From: Chlamydiota bacterium
GTDB lineage: Bacteria > Chlamydiota > Chlamydiia > Chlamydiales > Rhabdochlamydiaceae
Direction: 5' to 3'
NCBI GenBank assembly: GCA_013287215.1
Contig: JABDEH010000004.1
Coordinates: 1-42,321, forward strand
Length of the DNA: 42,321 nt
Position numbers and translations under genes: made by a program. The notes beneath the pieces were generated by a model, which worked only from the letters and a program-made list of their open reading frames with translations, was not told where the DNA came from and did no database searches. This document shows, in pieces, positions 32,904-41,686 of the stretch (its first letter is position 1; each line of letters starts with the position of its first letter).

Positions 32904-33221
32904 ATGGCAACTTTTGTATCTCGTTCTTCATCCATAGTCCCTTATAGCGGCCCCGAAGTGATAGAGACCCTGCAATTCAGAGCAAAACGATATGCCCGCT
33001 ACGATAACACGACTTATCCGGCAGGATTTCAGGTCCAGGCGTACATTTTAGCCGTGCTAGTAGATCTAAAGGAAGACCCGCGCTTCTTGGCCAACCCAAG
33101 AGCGGCTATACATCAATGGATCGTGGAAAGAAAAGAACTGGAAACTGATGGGAACTATCCGCTGAACCGGGTGATAAGATTTTTTAAAGCAAATCTCAAA
33201 GACTTGCCCGGGGCACCCTAA
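32904..33221 (+). CDS. Orphan 105-aa protein
   Basis: A small soluble protein, mixed charge, with an N-terminal Ser-rich stretch (FVSRSSSIVPYS). Its middle is predicted helical and has no known motif. It has a good promoter, a strong ribosome binding site (AAGGAG at 32891-32896) and a bidirectional terminator right behind it, so it is a real, independently expressed gene. I do not recognise it. A chlamydia-specific small effector or stress protein is possible but unsupported. Confidence 0.75.
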   Translation: MATFVSRSSSIVPYSGPEVIETLQFRAKRYARYDNTTYPAGFQVQAYILAVLVDLKEDPRFLANPRAAIHQWIVERKELETDGNYPLNRVIRFFKANLKDLPGAP

Positions 33222-33236
33222 AAGGAGGGTTCCTGA

Positions 33237-33264
33237 TTTTGGAGTATGCAATCATACTCCAAAA
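33237..33264 (+). terminator. Bidirectional terminator
   Basis: A perfect 12-bp stem TTTTGGAGTATG/CATACTCCAAAA with loop CAAT, between the convergent orphan gene and the antitoxin stop. A and T runs at the stem ends make it work for both strands. Confidence 0.75.
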
Positions 33265-33270
33265 TGATTT

Positions 33271-33591
33271 TTAGAGAAATTTTTTGTAATCTGTTTTGAA
33301 GAGCTTCGCCAACCTTAATGCCATCACCTTGCCAATGGGACGTTTTCCGCTTTCCATCTCACTGATGTGGTTCTGGGAAATCCCCAAGGCATCTGCTACT
33401 TCTTTTTGTGTGAGTTCTGCTTTATAACGACTGCCGCGAAGCATGAGCCCTGCTTCACCGTATTTCTTAAGTTCCTCTTTAAAAACTTCGCGCCAATGCG
33501 TTGGTTTCTCTAGAGGCTTCGCCCTTGTCTTGATTTTGCGCTTCGGTGTTAACGCTCTTTTAGTACGGCGCGTTCTCGTGTGTACCAACAT
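33271..33591 (-). CDS. XRE-type HTH antitoxin (HigA-like)
   Basis: A 106-aa protein. The first ~45 residues are strongly basic. The C-terminal HTH_3 domain (about 53-100) reads KAELTQKEVADALGISQNHI and SEMESGKRPIG, a textbook lambda-repressor-like fold. Its start lies inside the toxin gene (32-base overlap), the toxin-first order of HigBA modules. It is expected to bind and neutralise the toxin and to repress the promoter at 33900-33927 through the palindrome there. AT-rich accessory segment. Confidence 0.9.
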   Translation of the reverse strand: MLVHTRTRRTKRALTPKRKIKTRAKPLEKPTHWREVFKEELKKYGEAGLMLRGSRYKAELTQKEVADALGISQNHISEMESGKRPIGKVMALRLAKLFKTDYKKFL

Positions 33592-33877
33592 AAAATATCT
33601 CTATAATTTTAATTGTTTTTTCAATCACTTGCCAGCACACCACATAAGTGGGACGGCCGCTTTTAATATGGCAATGATACGCATGAGGAGGAACATTTTT
33701 ACTCCTTTTCAAAGGACTATAATGCGACCATTCCGGCTGAATTGGTCCATGGTTCTCTAAGTCCCATGTCAAGGCAGCCAACTGAGAAATAACAGGCTCG
33801 GGGAGTTTCTTCTTCTGTCTTCCGGCCGAAGATGAATATATCACCTGCCACAGCCCGGCCTTTTCCAATTCACTCAT
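33560..33877 (-). CDS. RelE/HigB-type toxin
   Basis: A 105-aa protein of the RelE/HigB mRNA-interferase superfamily. Basic helix region SAGRQKKKLPEPVISQLAALTWDL (about 15-38), LKRSKNVPPHAYHCHI strands, then the family ending KSGRPTYVVCW, KIIEIFYVGTHENAPY. It probably cleaves mRNA at the ribosome. Start set at 33877: the predicted transcript start is about 33893, so the farther in-frame codon (33931) is upstream of the promoter and cannot be used. Confidence 0.88.
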   Translation of the reverse strand: MSELEKAGLWQVIYSSSAGRQKKKLPEPVISQLAALTWDLENHGPIQPEWSHYSPLKRSKNVPPHAYHCHIKSGRPTYVVCWQVIEKTIKIIEIFYVGTHENAPY

Positions 33878-33899
33878 GATAACCTGTTCTGTTCCAAGT

Positions 33900-33927
33900 A
33901 GTATACCAATCAGTGGTATAATATCAA
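33900..33927 (-). promoter_or_regulatory. Promoter and palindromic operator of the toxin-antitoxin pair
   Basis: On the minus strand: TTGATA (33927-33922), 16-base spacer, TATACT (33905-33900). A perfect inverted repeat TATACCA-atcag-TGGTATA (33902-33920) covers the -10 and spacer, the classic arrangement for autoregulation by the antitoxin complex. Confidence 0.75.
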
Positions 33928-34021
33928 GCAAAAAGGCTCTTTTTTCCCTATGAGAATTTTTCTAGCGGAAATTGCTGATGGCCCGAGGAGAAAATCGACG
34001 GCAAGAGTAACCTGTGGAAAA

Positions 34022-35059
34022 CTATTCGCTGAACAACAGGTTAAACGGATTGTTAGCTGTCTCGAGTCGTTTTAATGAGGTGAGCAAACTCAGGTCTGGT
34101 AATTCCTTCAATAAATTGTCTCCAACAAGCAACGTGTTCAGCGCGTTCAATTTTGTCAAACTACCGGGTAAAACCTCAATTTTGTTTTTTGACAAACCAA
34201 GGATTTCAAGACGGGTTAAATCTCCAATAGTATTCGGAACTTTTGTGAGACAGTTCCTCACTAAAGTAAGCTTTTGTAAATTGGTTAAGTTCCTAATCTC
34301 TTTAGGAATATATTGGATACAGTTATGATCCAAGGACAAGGATTTCAACTGACGCAATTCATCCCAGATGATGACGGGAAATTTCACCAGTCTTGAAGAA
34401 TTCATCGTGAGCGATGTCAATCCGCGAAGATTTCCGAATTCAGGCGGCAAAATCATAGGAGCAGGTGCTTCATTTGGCGTACTCAAATCAATCTCAGTTA
34501 TTTTTGTCATTAAATGAGAATCCAGGTTTACAAACTCTCTGATTTTTAGACATGCTTCACTCAACATTAGAACCTGGTTTTCAGGGTCTATTGGAAACTG
34601 TCTTAGGAGTGTATCCCCTAATGATCGCATAGCATTTGCAGATTGAAGTTGCTCATACATTTTGGCGTAGGCGTAATAGGTAATTAGCAGTGTCGCTGAT
34701 GTATGATAACTATTTATTTCTTTTGAAGTGTTAGGACGTCGAGCAGCATGAGAGAAGACCCGCATGTATTCTATTTGTGTGCGCGTAACTAACCGACGTC
34801 TTAATCCCTTGCCTAAAGGAACACCCCAATCATTTGCCATATTCACATAGAACCGATGCACGGCGGTGTGCCAAGTTTTGGACACCATCTCCAAGCTGTT
34901 GAGATGAATCATGCCAATCGCAGCAACGGCTTTGATGATGGTGTCGTGCACGGGAGGATTAAAGATAGAGAACAGGGACTGATCATGGTCATTTTCTAAC
35001 CCGTTTTGGGTAGGAACAGCTAGCTCCGGATTTGGTTGTCCGGCCTGGATAGTATTCAT
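34022..35059 (-). CDS. F-box-like and leucine-rich-repeat protein, candidate effector
   Basis: A 345-aa protein. Residues about 35-72 match an F-box (PPVHDTIIKAV, SLEMVSKTWHTAVHRFY; the V-SK-W core is clear). The middle (75-190) is helical. The C-terminal part (about 205-345) has six leucine-rich repeats of the LxxLxxLxLxxNxLxxLP plant/bacterial type. F-box plus LRR is the layout of eukaryotic SCF ubiquitin-ligase substrate receptors; amoeba-associated chlamydiae are known to carry such genes. No signal peptide, so delivery would need type III secretion, which is inference. AAGGA lies before the ATG, with a strong promoter upstream. AT-rich. Confidence 0.85.
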   Translation of the reverse strand: MNTIQAGQPNPELAVPTQNGLENDHDQSLFSIFNPPVHDTIIKAVAAIGMIHLNSLEMVSKTWHTAVHRFYVNMANDWGVPLGKGLRRRLVTRTQIEYMRVFSHAARRPNTSKEINSYHTSATLLITYYAYAKMYEQLQSANAMRSLGDTLLRQFPIDPENQVLMLSEACLKIREFVNLDSHLMTKITEIDLSTPNEAPAPMILPPEFGNLRGLTSLTMNSSRLVKFPVIIWDELRQLKSLSLDHNCIQYIPKEIRNLTNLQKLTLVRNCLTKVPNTIGDLTRLEILGLSKNKIEVLPGSLTKLNALNTLLVGDNLLKELPDLSLLTSLKRLETANNPFNLLFSE

Positions 35060-35092
35060 AAAATTTCCTTATTTATTAAAACATTAAATACT

Positions 35093-35122
35093 ATTATAGC
35101 AAAATTGTTAATATAAAGTCAA
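35093..35122 (-). promoter_or_regulatory. Strong promoter of the F-box/LRR gene
   Basis: Minus strand TTGACT (35122-35117), 18-base spacer, TATAAT (35098-35093) with TG one base before it. The leader would be ~26 bases. Two direct repeats AAATTGTTA (from 35102 and 35121) flank the -35 and may be a regulator site. Confidence 0.7.
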
Positions 35123-35230
35123 ATTGTTATTTAAAACCATTCAAAACCATTATTAATACTTAAGCAGTTAAAATCTAATGTGTTATGAACTGGATGTGCG
35201 AGGGGCACTTGCATTAAATTACAAGAATAG

Positions 35231-35281
35231 GGCGAGGGGATGATTTTTCGGGTGGAACACCTGAAAAATCATCCCCTCGCC
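35231..35281 (+). other. Near-perfect long hairpin in the 302-bp gap before sppA
   Basis: A 19-bp perfect stem (GGCGAGGGGATGATTTTTC with its complement, ends at 35231 and 35281) continues with GGTG/CACC around loop GAA. There is no T run on either side, so it is not a clear terminator. The remainder of the 35060-35361 gap holds the LRR-gene promoter and a duplicated AAAACCATT motif (about 35134-35151), and no gene. Confidence 0.7.
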
Positions 35282-35361
35282 TTAGGTTTGAAATTTTACC
35301 GCTTATAAATGCTGGAGCAAAAAACGGGAACACTTTAAGATCGGAACAAACGGAGAGTTCC

Positions 35362-36414
35362 ATGGAATTTACGAGAGAGTCAATTTTTGTCGCAGCCATT
35401 CGGTCTTTTTTCAAATCTTTCGCTGTTATTATTGGCATTTCTGCGGCCTTAGGCGTTGTGCTGCTTGTTTTGGTCTTCATGGCTCCCTCGACAATGACGC
35501 CCCCAAAAAATGAATTGGTGCTCGCGCCCGACGCCGCAGGGAAAGAAGACCTCCTCGCACTGACCGCTCCCGTGATTTTGCGGATCGATATCAACGGTGT
35601 GATCGGGGTCGATGGTCTCACCACGGAAAAAATCGACAGCGTGCTGCGCGACTCCCGAGAGGGCTTTCTTGCAAACAACAGAGTGAAGGGGATCCTTCTA
35701 CATCTGAGCACGCCCGGGGGGACTGTCACCGACTCCGACAACATCTATGAACTGCTCATGACTTATAAAAAGAAATACAACGTTCCGATCTACGCATTTG
35801 TCGACGGCATCTGTGCTTCAGGCGGGATGTACATTGCTGCGGCTGCGGATAAAATCTTAGCGACGCCCATCAGCATTGTGGGATCGATTGGGGTGGTTTT
35901 GGGGCCGGTGTTCAACTTTTCCCAGGCGATGGATAAGTATGGAGTGCAGTCGCTCACGCTGACGGAGGGAAAAGATAAAGATATGCTCAATCCCTTTAGG
36001 CCGTGGGTCCCGGGGGAAGACCAGTCGCTGAGAGCGGTCACCTTGGCGATGTACGACCGTTTTGTGGATACGGTGACGACGGCGCGCCCCGCTATCGATA
36101 AAGAAAAATTGGTGAATGAGTATGGCGCGCAGATTTATATGGCAGCGGAAGGCGTGCGCATCGGGTATCTCGATGCCGGAGATGTGAATTATAACAGCGC
36201 CCTTCAAGAACTGACAGCAGCTGCGGGGATCAAGGAAAGCGAACACTATCAGGTGGTGAAAATTGTTCCGCTCCGCTCATTTCTGGCTGAGCTGGCGGGA
36301 GCGAAATCTCCTTTGTTCACAGGAAAACTTAAACACTCGTTTGAGATGCATCCTCTCATGAACCCTGAACTCTCCGGAAAATTTCTCTATCTCTATGACC
36401 CGTCCCGTGGATAA
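35362..36414 (+). CDS. sppA: Signal peptide peptidase SppA-like S49 protease
   Basis: Membrane-bound serine protease that degrades cleaved signal peptides. The 350-aa product has one N-terminal helix (about 20-41). The S49 domain follows, with LHLSTPGGTVTDS, the nucleophile Ser in DGICASGGMYIA (about 152-163), and the catalytic Lys in the TEGKDKDML region (about 204-212). It is the short single-domain type. GGAG before the ATG. It overlaps polA by 20 bases, the same adjacency I recall in Chlamydia (sppA, polA, coaE, rho in a row). Confidence 0.93.
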   Translation: MEFTRESIFVAAIRSFFKSFAVIIGISAALGVVLLVLVFMAPSTMTPPKNELVLAPDAAGKEDLLALTAPVILRIDINGVIGVDGLTTEKIDSVLRDSREGFLANNRVKGILLHLSTPGGTVTDSDNIYELLMTYKKKYNVPIYAFVDGICASGGMYIAAAADKILATPISIVGSIGVVLGPVFNFSQAMDKYGVQSLTLTEGKDKDMLNPFRPWVPGEDQSLRAVTLAMYDRFVDTVTTARPAIDKEKLVNEYGAQIYMAAEGVRIGYLDAGDVNYNSALQELTAAAGIKESEHYQVVKIVPLRSFLAELAGAKSPLFTGKLKHSFEMHPLMNPELSGKFLYLYDPSRG

Positions 36415-39064
36415 AATCTATATTATTGATGCTCTCAACTTTCTGTTCCGCTCCTATTATGCGATTGGTCCGATGACCAATCCTCAAGGGGAGTCGACGA
36501 ACGCTTTGTTTGGGTTTATCCGTTCTCTATTTAAGCTGGTCAAAGATTTTTCTCCCGGGCATTTAGTCGTGGTTTTTGACGGCCCGGATAATAAAAAAAG
36601 ACGGCAGGCTGTCTATGCCGAATACAAAGCCCACCGCAAGGAGATGCCGGAGGACCTCTATCCTCAAATTGAGCGGGCGATGGAATTTTGTAAGATCGCA
36701 GGGGTTCCATTTTTAAGCGTGGAAGGGGTTGAGGCGGATGATACGATGGGCGCCTTGGCAAAATGGGCGGAGAGAAAGAAGGCAAAAGCTTTTTTGTGCA
36801 CGACTGATAAGGATCTGTGTCAGCTTGTAAGCGAGCATGTCTTGGTCCTCAATGTCTTTAAAGATAATCTGCTCATCGACCGAAAAGGGGTGAAAGAGCT
36901 GCATGGGGTCTATCCGGAGCAGATCACCGACTATCTGGGGATGATTGGCGACTCTTCCGATAATATTCCGGGCTTGGAAGGCTTTGGGCCCAAGACGGCT
37001 GCGGCCCTTTTGGAACAGTATGGAACGCTTGAAAAAGTTATCGCCCATGCCGATGAGGTGCCCGGGCAAAAAAAACAAGAGACGCTCAAGAGGGACAAAA
37101 AGATCGCCCTCATGAGCAAAGAGCTTGCAGAGCTCCACTTGGATATCGAGGTTCCCACGGAGGAGGCGTTTTATCAGTTTCACATGCCAGATATCGAAAA
37201 GGTGCGCGCCTTTTATGAAGAGATGCGTTTTCTCTCGCTCCTAAAGGAGCTGGGGACATCGGCCGCGGCCGATGGCGTTGCAGTGATCGAGGAAAATGAT
37301 CTCGCCTATCAGGTGGTCGATGACTTAGCGGAGCTTGAGGAGCTTATAGAGAAGCTAAAACAAGAAAAAGAGGTGTGTCTTGATACGGAGACAACCGACA
37401 TCCGCCCGATGCGCGCGGAGTTGGTGGGGATCGGATTCTGCACGCATCCTAAAAAGGCTTGGTATGTGCCGCTGAATGGTAAGGTGGGAAAGGAAAAGGC
37501 GCTGAAGGCTTTAGCGCCGCTTTTCAAAGGTCAGGTGGGCTTCTATGGGCACAACTTTAAGTACGATCTGCATGTGCTTCTCAACGTGGGAATCGAGGTG
37601 AAAAATATTGTCTTTGATACGATGCTGGCCTCCTACATGATCAATCCGCAAAACCAGCGCCACAATCTCGACCAGCTCACTTTGGAAAAATTTCGGAAGA
37701 CAAAAATCCCGATTGCAGACCTCATTGGAAAGGGAAAAAAAGAGATTTCCATGTGGGATGTTCCGTTGGAAAAGGCGGCGGTTTACTGCTGCGAAGATGT
37801 TGATTATACTTGCAGGCTTAAAGCATTGTTTGAAAAGGAGCTCGAAAAGGCAGGCCTAAATTCTGTTTTTTATACGATTGAAATCCCCTTGATCCCAGTG
37901 CTTTTGAAAATGGAGCGCAATGGGATCTATGTCGATGTCAAAAAATTGGAAAAAATGTCGGAGGTTCTCACGGCCGATATTAAGGCGCTGGAGAAGGAGA
38001 TCCATCATTTGGCCGGAGAATCGTTCAACCTCAATTCGCCCAAGCAGATGAGCCGGATCTTGTTTGAAAAAATGGGGATCAAGCCGCCGAAAAAAATATT
38101 GAGCGGATATTCCACGAGCGCCGATGTGTTAGAGTCGCTCCAAGAAAGCGCGCCGATCGTGAAAAAGATTTTAGAATACCGCACGCTGGAAAAACTCCGC
38201 TCTACGTATGTCGATTCTCTTCCGGACCAAATTCTTCCCTCGGACCATCGGATCCATTGCACGTTCAATCAGTCGGTCGCAGCGACCGGAAGATTGTCGT
38301 GCACGGACCCCAATTTGCAAAATATTCCTGTGCGGGGCGAGGCAGGGAAAAAAATTCGGGAGGCGTTTAAGCCGCAGCACCCTCATACGAGCTTCCTCGG
38401 CGCCGACTATTCGCAGATCGAGCTGCGGCTTCTCGCTCATCTCTCGGAGGACCCGATCCTCCTGAAGGCTTTCAATGAAGGGGAGGACATTCACAAGTTC
38501 ACTGCCTCGCTGATCTTTGAAGTGCCTCTCAAAGAGGTCACGTCTGAGATGCGTTTCAAAGCGAAGGCGGTCAATTTTGGCATCCTATATGGACAGCAGG
38601 CGTTCGGCCTTTCTCAGGCGATCGGGATCGAATATAAGGAGGCGGCCGCCTTCATCGACGCCTATTTTCACCGCTACAAGAAAGTTAAGGAATTTCTTGA
38701 ATTTTGCAAGGAAAGCGTCCGTAAAACGGGCAGGGCGGTGACGATCACCGGCAGGCAGCGCCCCATCCCGGAGATCGACAGCAAAAATGGGATGCTGCGA
38801 GCGGCGGCGGAAAGACTCGCGATCAATACGCCGCTGCAAGGAGCGAACGCCGATATCATCAAAATGGCGATGATCTCGATCGACAGGGCGCTCAAGGAAG
38901 AAAAAATGCTCCTGCAGATTCACGACGAGCTGCTCTTTGAAGTCGCTGATCCTCAGTTAGGTAGAGTTTCTAAAATGGTTAAACACGAGATGGAAAACGT
39001 GGTTTCTTTGAAAGTGCCGCTCGTTGTGGACATTTCCATTGGAAAAAATTGGGGAGAATGTTAG
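36395..39064 (+). CDS. polA: DNA polymerase I
   Basis: The 889-aa enzyme has three domains. A 5' nuclease (1-~290) carries VVVFDG, EADDTMG and GDSSDNIPG. A 3'-5' exonuclease (~315-500) carries DTETTD, YGHNFKYDLHVL and an intact Tyr-x3-Asp (VYCCEDVDYTC), so proofreading residues are kept. The polymerase domain (~500-889) carries GADYSQIELR (about 669), RFKAKAVNFGILYG and QIHDELLFEV (about 842). Repair and Okazaki fragment processing. ATG 36395 lies in the sppA 3' end, and its stop overlaps coaE by seven bases. Confidence 0.97.
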   Translation: MTRPVDKIYIIDALNFLFRSYYAIGPMTNPQGESTNALFGFIRSLFKLVKDFSPGHLVVVFDGPDNKKRRQAVYAEYKAHRKEMPEDLYPQIERAMEFCKIAGVPFLSVEGVEADDTMGALAKWAERKKAKAFLCTTDKDLCQLVSEHVLVLNVFKDNLLIDRKGVKELHGVYPEQITDYLGMIGDSSDNIPGLEGFGPKTAAALLEQYGTLEKVIAHADEVPGQKKQETLKRDKKIALMSKELAELHLDIEVPTEEAFYQFHMPDIEKVRAFYEEMRFLSLLKELGTSAAADGVAVIEENDLAYQVVDDLAELEELIEKLKQEKEVCLDTETTDIRPMRAELVGIGFCTHPKKAWYVPLNGKVGKEKALKALAPLFKGQVGFYGHNFKYDLHVLLNVGIEVKNIVFDTMLASYMINPQNQRHNLDQLTLEKFRKTKIPIADLIGKGKKEISMWDVPLEKAAVYCCEDVDYTCRLKALFEKELEKAGLNSVFYTIEIPLIPVLLKMERNGIYVDVKKLEKMSEVLTADIKALEKEIHHLAGESFNLNSPKQMSRILFEKMGIKPPKKILSGYSTSADVLESLQESAPIVKKILEYRTLEKLRSTYVDSLPDQILPSDHRIHCTFNQSVAATGRLSCTDPNLQNIPVRGEAGKKIREAFKPQHPHTSFLGADYSQIELRLLAHLSEDPILLKAFNEGEDIHKFTASLIFEVPLKEVTSEMRFKAKAVNFGILYGQQAFGLSQAIGIEYKEAAAFIDAYFHRYKKVKEFLEFCKESVRKTGRAVTITGRQRPIPEIDSKNGMLRAAAERLAINTPLQGANADIIKMAMISIDRALKEEKMLLQIHDELLFEVADPQLGRVSKMVKHEMENVVSLKVPLVVDISIGKNWGEC

Positions 39065-39633
39065 CATTAAAGAAAATAGCAGTCACCGGCGGACTGGGTT
39101 CGGGTAAAAGCACCGTATGCGCCTTGCTGAAAAAGCGGGGGGCGTATGTCGTGAGCGCCGATGAAATAGTGCACCGGTTATTATCTCCCCATACCCCTTT
39201 AGGACAGCAAGTCATCAAAGAACTAGGTTCGAATATTGTCAGTGGCAATCAGTTGGATCGAAAAAAAATTGCGCAGATTGTTTTTTCCGACCCTCGCAGG
39301 CTCGAGGCGCTCGAAAAGCTTCTCCACCCCCAAGTGTTAAATGAAATTGAGTCGGCCTATCAAAAAGTCAAACATCACAGAGGGTACAAGTGCTTCGTGG
39401 CAGAAATTCCCCTCCTTTATGAAATTGGCGCCGAGTATCGCTTCGATCTGGTCATTGCCGTCGTTGCTGATCCCGCGGTCTGCAAGGCGCGTATGAACGG
39501 CCAACTAAAGGATTACGAAGAACGGATGCAAAGACAAATTTTAAACAAAGCGGACCTTGCCGATGTGACCATTGTTAATAACGGCACAATTCAAGAACTC
39601 GAAGATCAAGTAAACCAAATCTCTCTAAATTAA
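39058..39633 (+). CDS. coaE: Dephospho-CoA kinase
   Basis: Last step of coenzyme A synthesis. 191 aa. P-loop GLGSGKST (12-19), SADEIVHRLL (about 36-45), the HPQV motif, VAEIPLLYE (about 113-121) and a late R-M-x-R-Q lid residue pattern in EERMQRQIL. ATG 39058 is within the polA end. An in-frame TTG at 39049 is a weaker choice; the GGGGAG there is close for the ATG, so coupling is likely. Confidence 0.93.
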   Translation: MLALKKIAVTGGLGSGKSTVCALLKKRGAYVVSADEIVHRLLSPHTPLGQQVIKELGSNIVSGNQLDRKKIAQIVFSDPRRLEALEKLLHPQVLNEIESAYQKVKHHRGYKCFVAEIPLLYEIGAEYRFDLVIAVVADPAVCKARMNGQLKDYEERMQRQILNKADLADVTIVNNGTIQELEDQVNQISLN

Positions 39634-39651
39634 ACAGGAGCCTCACCGGAG

Positions 39652-40971
39652 ATGAACCATCAAGAAGACATGATCCCTAAAGCGGAAGATAATTTGCCCT
39701 CGCCCTCTCCCGAGGCGATCACAAAGATCGCCGACCTGCAGCGCATGAATATCGACCAACTCAACCAGTTCGCGCGCAATCTGGGCCTTAAAAATTTAGG
39801 CGCGCTGACCCGCTCTCAAATGGTATTCGAGGTGGTGAAATACATCTCTGAGCGGCCGAACGAGACGCTTGTCGGCGAGGGCGTCCTCGAAGTACTTCCC
39901 GACGGGTTTGGATTTCTGCGCTCTCCTAACTACAACTATCTTCCTTCCGCAGAAGATATCTACGTGTCTCCCGCGCAGATCCGCCGGTTTGACCTCAAGA
40001 AAGGAGACACGGTCTATGGAACCATCCGTTCTCCAAAAGACAAGGAAAAATACTTCGCTCTCCTGAAGGTCGACAAGATCAATAACAGGCCGCCCGAGCT
40101 TGCGAAGGAGCGGATCCTCTTTGAGAACCTCACTCCGCTTTATCCCAACAGCCGTCTCGTCATGGAGACAACGAAAGAGAAGCTCACGACGCGTGTGCTT
40201 GACCTCACCGCGCCGATCGGAAAAGGGCAGCGGGCGATCATCGTGGCGCCCCCCAGGACCGGTAAAACGATCATGCTTCAAAACATCGCCGACGGGATTT
40301 CTACAAACAATCCCGAGGTGATTTTGATGGCGCTTCTCATCGACGAGCGTCCTGAAGAGATGACCGATATGACCCGCAGCATCAAGGGCGAGGTCGTCTT
40401 TTCTACCTTCGACGAGCCGCCTGAGCGGCACGTCCAAATCGCTGAGATGGCGATTGAAAAGGCGCGCCGCCTTGTAGAATATGGGCATGATGTTGTGATC
40501 CTCCTCGACTCGCTCACCCGTTTGGCGCGCGCCTACAACACTGTGCAGCCACACTCCGGCAAGATCTTGACCGGGGGTGTCGACGCCAATGCGCTCCAAA
40601 AGCCCAAGCGGTTCTTTGGCTCGGCCCGTAATATTGAAGAAGGCGGCTCGCTCACCATCATCGCCACCGCTCTGATCGATACCGGGTCGCGTATGGACGA
40701 GGTGATCTTTGAAGAGTTCAAAGGAACAGGTAACATGGAACTCGTTCTCGACCGCAGGTTGGCCGATCGGCGCGTTTGGCCTGCCATTGACCTCATCAAG
40801 AGCGGAACCCGCAAAGAAGAGCTGCTTTACCACCCCTCCGAGCTCGAGAAGATCTATTTAGTGCGCCAAGCGCTCTCCGATCTCTCCCCATTAGACGGGA
40901 TGAACCTACTGCTCGGCAGGTTAAAGAAAACCAACAACAATGTGGAGTTTCTTCTCTCCATGAAAGATTAA
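39652..40971 (+). CDS. rho: Transcription termination factor Rho
   Basis: The 439-aa hexameric RNA helicase has an N-terminal helical domain (about 25-70), a cold-shock-like RNA-binding domain ([14 protein letters not shown], about 76-90), and a RecA-type ATPase with Walker A APPRTGKT (about 199-206), the [12 protein letters not shown] loop, Walker [14 protein letters not shown] and the secondary RNA-binding loop [12 protein letters not shown]. It carries a short acidic N-terminal extension (to about residue 22). AGGAG lies 11 bases before the ATG. The long open frame on the opposite strand is only a shadow of its codon bias. Confidence 0.97.
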   Translation: MNHQEDMIPKAEDNLPSPSPEAITKIADLQRMNIDQLNQFARNLGLKNLGALTRSQMVFEVVKYISERPNETLVGEGVLEVLPDGFGFLRSPNYNYLPSAEDIYVSPAQIRRFDLKKGDTVYGTIRSPKDKEKYFALLKVDKINNRPPELAKERILFENLTPLYPNSRLVMETTKEKLTTRVLDLTAPIGKGQRAIIVAPPRTGKTIMLQNIADGISTNNPEVILMALLIDERPEEMTDMTRSIKGEVVFSTFDEPPERHVQIAEMAIEKARRLVEYGHDVVILLDSLTRLARAYNTVQPHSGKILTGGVDANALQKPKRFFGSARNIEEGGSLTIIATALIDTGSRMDEVIFEEFKGTGNMELVLDRRLADRRVWPAIDLIKSGTRKEELLYHPSELEKIYLVRQALSDLSPLDGMNLLLGRLKKTNNNVEFLLSMKD

Positions 40972-40974
40972 GCG

Positions 40975-41640
40975 ATGTCCAAAGTTGTTGAGATCCAAAA
41001 ATTCAATGAAGTGCTGGACCATTTAGACGAGGGGACGCATCTTTTTCTCGATGTGGACAACACGCTCCTGCAGCCCCTCCACGACTTTGGGAGTATCCCT
41101 TGGGAAGCGAACCTCTACAAGAGGTTCCTTGCTTTGGGGCTCACTCCCGAAGAGGCCTCCAGGCGCTCCTGCGCCATCTGGCGCGCGATCCAGAAGGTTT
41201 CCGAAGTGAAGCCCGTCGAAGAGGAGACGCATACGCTGCTGCATAGGCTAAAAGAAAAGGGGTATCCGCTCGTCGCAATTACTGCCCGTTCTCCCGATAT
41301 GGTCGCCACCACAGAGAGGCAGCTGGCGGCGCTGAATATTCCTATCACCACCGCGCTCCATTGCGGGAACACACCCAAAGTGGAGTGGATCTTGACGCAT
41401 CTTGGCGGAATGAGACCGAAGAAAGTGGTGCTCGTGGACGATGTGCGCGGCCACCTGGAGCTAGCGGCCGAAGTGCTGCCCGTCCAGGGAATCCCCTTTG
41501 TCGGTTTGCGCTACGGATTTCTGGACCATCACGTCATGAATTACGCCCCCGACCCATTTTCTCATCTTCTTCACCAAGCATTTACCCATCCTGAAGCCGT
41601 TGAGGCAATTCTTGAAGGGCTTACGGATCTCTTTCCATAA
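40975..41640 (+). CDS. HAD-superfamily protein, DUF2608 type
   Basis: A 221-aa protein. HAD motif I is LFLDVDNTLL (about 23-32), with both aspartates; motif II Ser/Thr is in AITARSP (about 97-103). A conserved Lys follows before VVLVDDVRGHLE (motif IV, about 148-159). It fits the DUF2608 family of HAD-like phosphatases found in Chlamydiae and Legionella-like intracellular bacteria. Substrate unknown. Four bases after the rho stop, so probably the last gene of the sppA-polA-coaE-rho run. No signal peptide. Confidence 0.85.
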   Translation: MSKVVEIQKFNEVLDHLDEGTHLFLDVDNTLLQPLHDFGSIPWEANLYKRFLALGLTPEEASRRSCAIWRAIQKVSEVKPVEEETHTLLHRLKEKGYPLVAITARSPDMVATTERQLAALNIPITTALHCGNTPKVEWILTHLGGMRPKKVVLVDDVRGHLELAAEVLPVQGIPFVGLRYGFLDHHVMNYAPDPFSHLLHQAFTHPEAVEAILEGLTDLFP

Positions 41641-41648
41641 TTTTTCTT

Positions 41649-41676
41649 TTGCAAAAAAACCTCTTCCAGCCATAAT
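41649..41676 (+). promoter_or_regulatory. Promoter of the OppA-type gene, placed very close to its ATG
   Basis: TTGCAA (41649-41654), 16-base spacer, CATAAT (41671-41676). The expected start of transcription is about 41683, only three or four bases before ATG 41687. No Shine-Dalgarno is present. Confidence 0.5.
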
Positions 41677-41686
41677 TATCTGCATT

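Noticed and set aside
39796-40833. 345-codon open frame opposite rho
   Set aside because: Shadow of the rho codon bias; rho is certain on the other strand and the antisense product has no recognisable features.
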